NCBI RefSeq assembly: GCF_006538705.1
Contig: NZ_BJLP01000043.1
Span: 1-34,242 of the forward strand
DNA: 34,242 bases
From: Cellulomonas uda
GTDB taxonomy: Bacteria; Actinomycetota; Actinomycetes; Actinomycetales; Cellulomonadaceae
Reading direction: 5' to 3'
Under the pieces are notes generated by a model. That model did no database searches. It was not told the DNA's origin and saw nothing but the letters and a program-made list of their open reading frames with translations. Numbering within the stretch: the stretch's first letter is position 1; every line of letters begins with the position of its first letter. This document shows positions 32,927 through 34,242 of this stretch, in pieces. The translations under genes were made by a program, and so were the position numbers.

Positions 32927-33767
32927 CGGGCGCGGTGAGCGCAGGAGCCGTGACGGCTCGCCCCTGCGCGGGTGCCGGGACGCTCGTGAGCCGGTAGGCG
33001 GGCAGTCCGCGCCGGCGGATGAGCCACTCGGCGACGACGAGGTTGGGTAGCCACGCCAGGAAAGGGACGGGCGCGTACGCCTGAGCGAACAGCGCGTCCG
33101 CGTCCGCGTCGGGCCCCGAGCCGGGCGCCAGGACCGCGAGCAGGACGCCGGTCCACGTGCGCAGCGTGACGGCCGCGAACGTCAGCGCATAGGTGCGCAG
33201 CATCCACGCCTCGTGTCCCGCGACGTCGCCGCGGCGGATCGCGACGAGCGCGCGGGCCCCGGACCCGGCCCACAGGACCGCGAGCGTGCCGAAGCCGAAC
33301 ACGCCCGTGAGGCCGGCGCTGTTGGCGGGCAGGATGACGAGCGAGGAGACGGCGCCCACGCCCACCGCGACGAGGTAGGCGCGCCCGAGCACGCGGTGCC
33401 CGCGCGGTGCGCGGCGGCGCAGCCGTGCCGAGAGCTGGAGGACCCCCGCGACGAGCGCGAACGCCGAGGTCGTGATGTGCACGTACAACGCGCCCTGGAC
33501 GAGCACGGGCTCGTCGGCGTACGCGGACGCGAGCCCGGCGTCGTCGGCGGCGAGCTCGCGCAGCGAGGCCTGCCCGTACGTGGCGACCGAGATCACGGCG
33601 ATCGCGAGCGCCGCCAGCGCGACGACCGCGAACCCCGCCCGTGCGTGGGGCCGCTCACGCCCGCGACCGGGCGGGCGTCGGGACGCAGGCGGGGAGATGG
33701 CCGGGGACGTGGGTGCGGGCTGGGACGTCGGCAGGGCGGCGGGCGTGGCGGGGTGGGGCGCGCTCAT
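32919..33767 (-). CDS. DUF2306 membrane protein
   Basis: A 282-residue protein. A Pro/Ala-rich N-terminal tail (about 1-45) precedes seven or so membrane helices with the DUF2306 features YVHITTSAFALVAGVLQLSA, HRVLGRAYLVAVGVGA and RGDVAGHEAWMLRTYALTFAAVTLR. The family is of unknown function and often paired with a regulator. A divergent TetR gene starts 88 bases away, so this gene is the likely target of that regulator. The ATG at 33767 has GGGGAAA as ribosome binding site. The stop lies inside the hairpin shared with pilT. Confidence 0.87.
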   Translation of the reverse strand: MSAPHPATPAALPTSQPAPTSPAISPPASRRPPGRGRERPHARAGFAVVALAALAIAVISVATYGQASLRELAADDAGLASAYADEPVLVQGALYVHITTSAFALVAGVLQLSARLRRRAPRGHRVLGRAYLVAVGVGAVSSLVILPANSAGLTGVFGFGTLAVLWAGSGARALVAIRRGDVAGHEAWMLRTYALTFAAVTLRTWTGVLLAVLAPGSGPDADADALFAQAYAPVPFLAWLPNLVVAEWLIRRRGLPAYRLTSVPAPAQGRAVTAPALTAPGP

Positions 33768-33793
33768 GGTTTCCCCAGGCTGCTCGGAGCGAA

Positions 33794-33856
33794 TGTGAAT
33801 GATCCTCACAATGTGAACGTCGGCAACATAGGGCACGATGTTAGTGTCGTCAACAT
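33794..33856. promoter_or_regulatory. Candidate operators between the DUF2306 and TetR genes
   Basis: Two 19-base direct repeats (33811-33829 and 33838-33856) match at 15 of 19 positions, and each starts ATGT and ends AACAT as a loose inverted repeat. A further perfect TGTGA-N7-TCACA inverted repeat is at 33794-33810. The TetR -10 box TAGTGT (33842-33847) lies inside the second 19-base copy, so binding there would block TetR transcription. This is an AT-richer island than the rest of the window. Confidence 0.5.
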
Positions 33857-34242
33857 GTCGGCCAGCGCGCGAGACCGGTACCACCACGGCGACCTGCGAG
33901 CCGCTCTGCTGAGCGCCGGGCGCGGGGTGCTGGTCGAACGAGGTGCCGCGGGTTTCTCCCTGAACGAGGTCGCGCGCCGGGTGGGCGTCAGCACCGCGGC
34001 GCCCTACCGGCACTTCGCGGACCGCGACGCCCTGCTCGACGCGATCGCGGACGAGGGCTACGGGATCTTCGGTGCCCGCCTGCTCGCGGCGATCGATGAT
34101 CTCGAGGAACCCCGTGCGCGGCTGCACGCGCTCGGGGTGGCGTACCTGGGGTTCGCCCGGGACCACCCGGAGCTGTTCGCGATCATGTTCGCCGACCGCG
34201 CGGGCCGGCCCGCGCTCGCGGGTCTGCCGACGTTCGAGCCGC
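33855..34242 (+). CDS. TetR-family regulator, partial (runs off window end)
   Basis: The first 129 residues of a TetR/AcrR repressor; the 3' end is beyond the window. The N-terminus RYHHGDLRAALLSAGRGVL and the helix-turn-helix FSLNEVARRVGVSTAAPYRHF (about 36-56) are clear. The ligand domain begins with YLGFARDHPELFAIMF, as in the WHG-type C-terminal group. The ATG is seven bases after TAGTGT (leaderless type). It is divergent from the DUF2306 gene, with candidate operators between, which suggests self-repression and control of that gene. Confidence 0.92.
   Translation, partial: MSASARDRYHHGDLRAALLSAGRGVLVERGAAGFSLNEVARRVGVSTAAPYRHFADRDALLDAIADEGYGIFGARLLAAIDDLEEPRARLHALGVAYLGFARDHPELFAIMFADRAGRPALAGLPTFEP

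Overview
This is a GC-rich, gene-dense chromosomal segment from an actinobacterium. It fits Cellulomonas or a close Micrococcales relative best. That placement is an inference from codon use, many GTG starts, many leaderless-looking starts, a SigR/RsrA-type thiol stress pair, and the 24-residue actinobacterial ribosomal protein bL37. I see no tRNA, rRNA, CRISPR array, phage or insertion sequence. No gap between genes exceeds about 160 bases.

Layout. Bases 1-3300 hold two small DUF202 membrane proteins, yggS, yccF, ybaK and an unusually short VIT-type metal transporter. Bases 3394-9879 hold a Ski2-like helicase with a DUF3516 C-terminus, a secreted unknown, a class I glutamine amidotransferase, an MpaB/DUF2236 oxygenase-family protein and a flavin disulfide oxidoreductase. 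Bases 9903-13649 hold a compatible-solute ABC transporter: two permeases and a binding protein on the minus strand, with the ATPase divergent on the plus strand. The binding protein appears circularly permuted. Bases 13698-18107 hold an AspT/YidE-type transporter and an 885-residue secreted cutinase-like protein with carboxypeptidase-regulatory-like and Ig-like repeats.

Bases 18145-28712 are mostly housekeeping and hydrolase/methyltransferase genes: a 3-methyladenine-glycosylase-like protein, DUF1304, DUF418, two methyltransferases, a fumarylacetoacetate hydrolase, gltX with an overlapping HAD gene, hisN, and an overlapping aroA-rsgA pair. Bases 28763-34242 hold an unknown protein, a DoxX-like protein, sigR-rsrA, bL37, a solitary pilT, a DUF2306 membrane protein and a TetR regulator cut by the window end.

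How it works together. About twenty-one genes carry a TANNNT-like -10 box 5-8 bases before the start codon and no ribosome binding site, which suggests pervasive leaderless expression. sigR has an exact GGGAAT-N18-GTT element immediately before an in-frame upstream ATG. This predicts an oxidative-stress-induced, N-terminally extended sigma isoform, as known in Streptomyces. pilT and the cutinase-like gene have sequences resembling the FliA/WhiG motility-type promoter. The VIT gene has two DtxR/IdeR-like boxes upstream. Several genes end in short tandem repeats that include or follow the stop codon.
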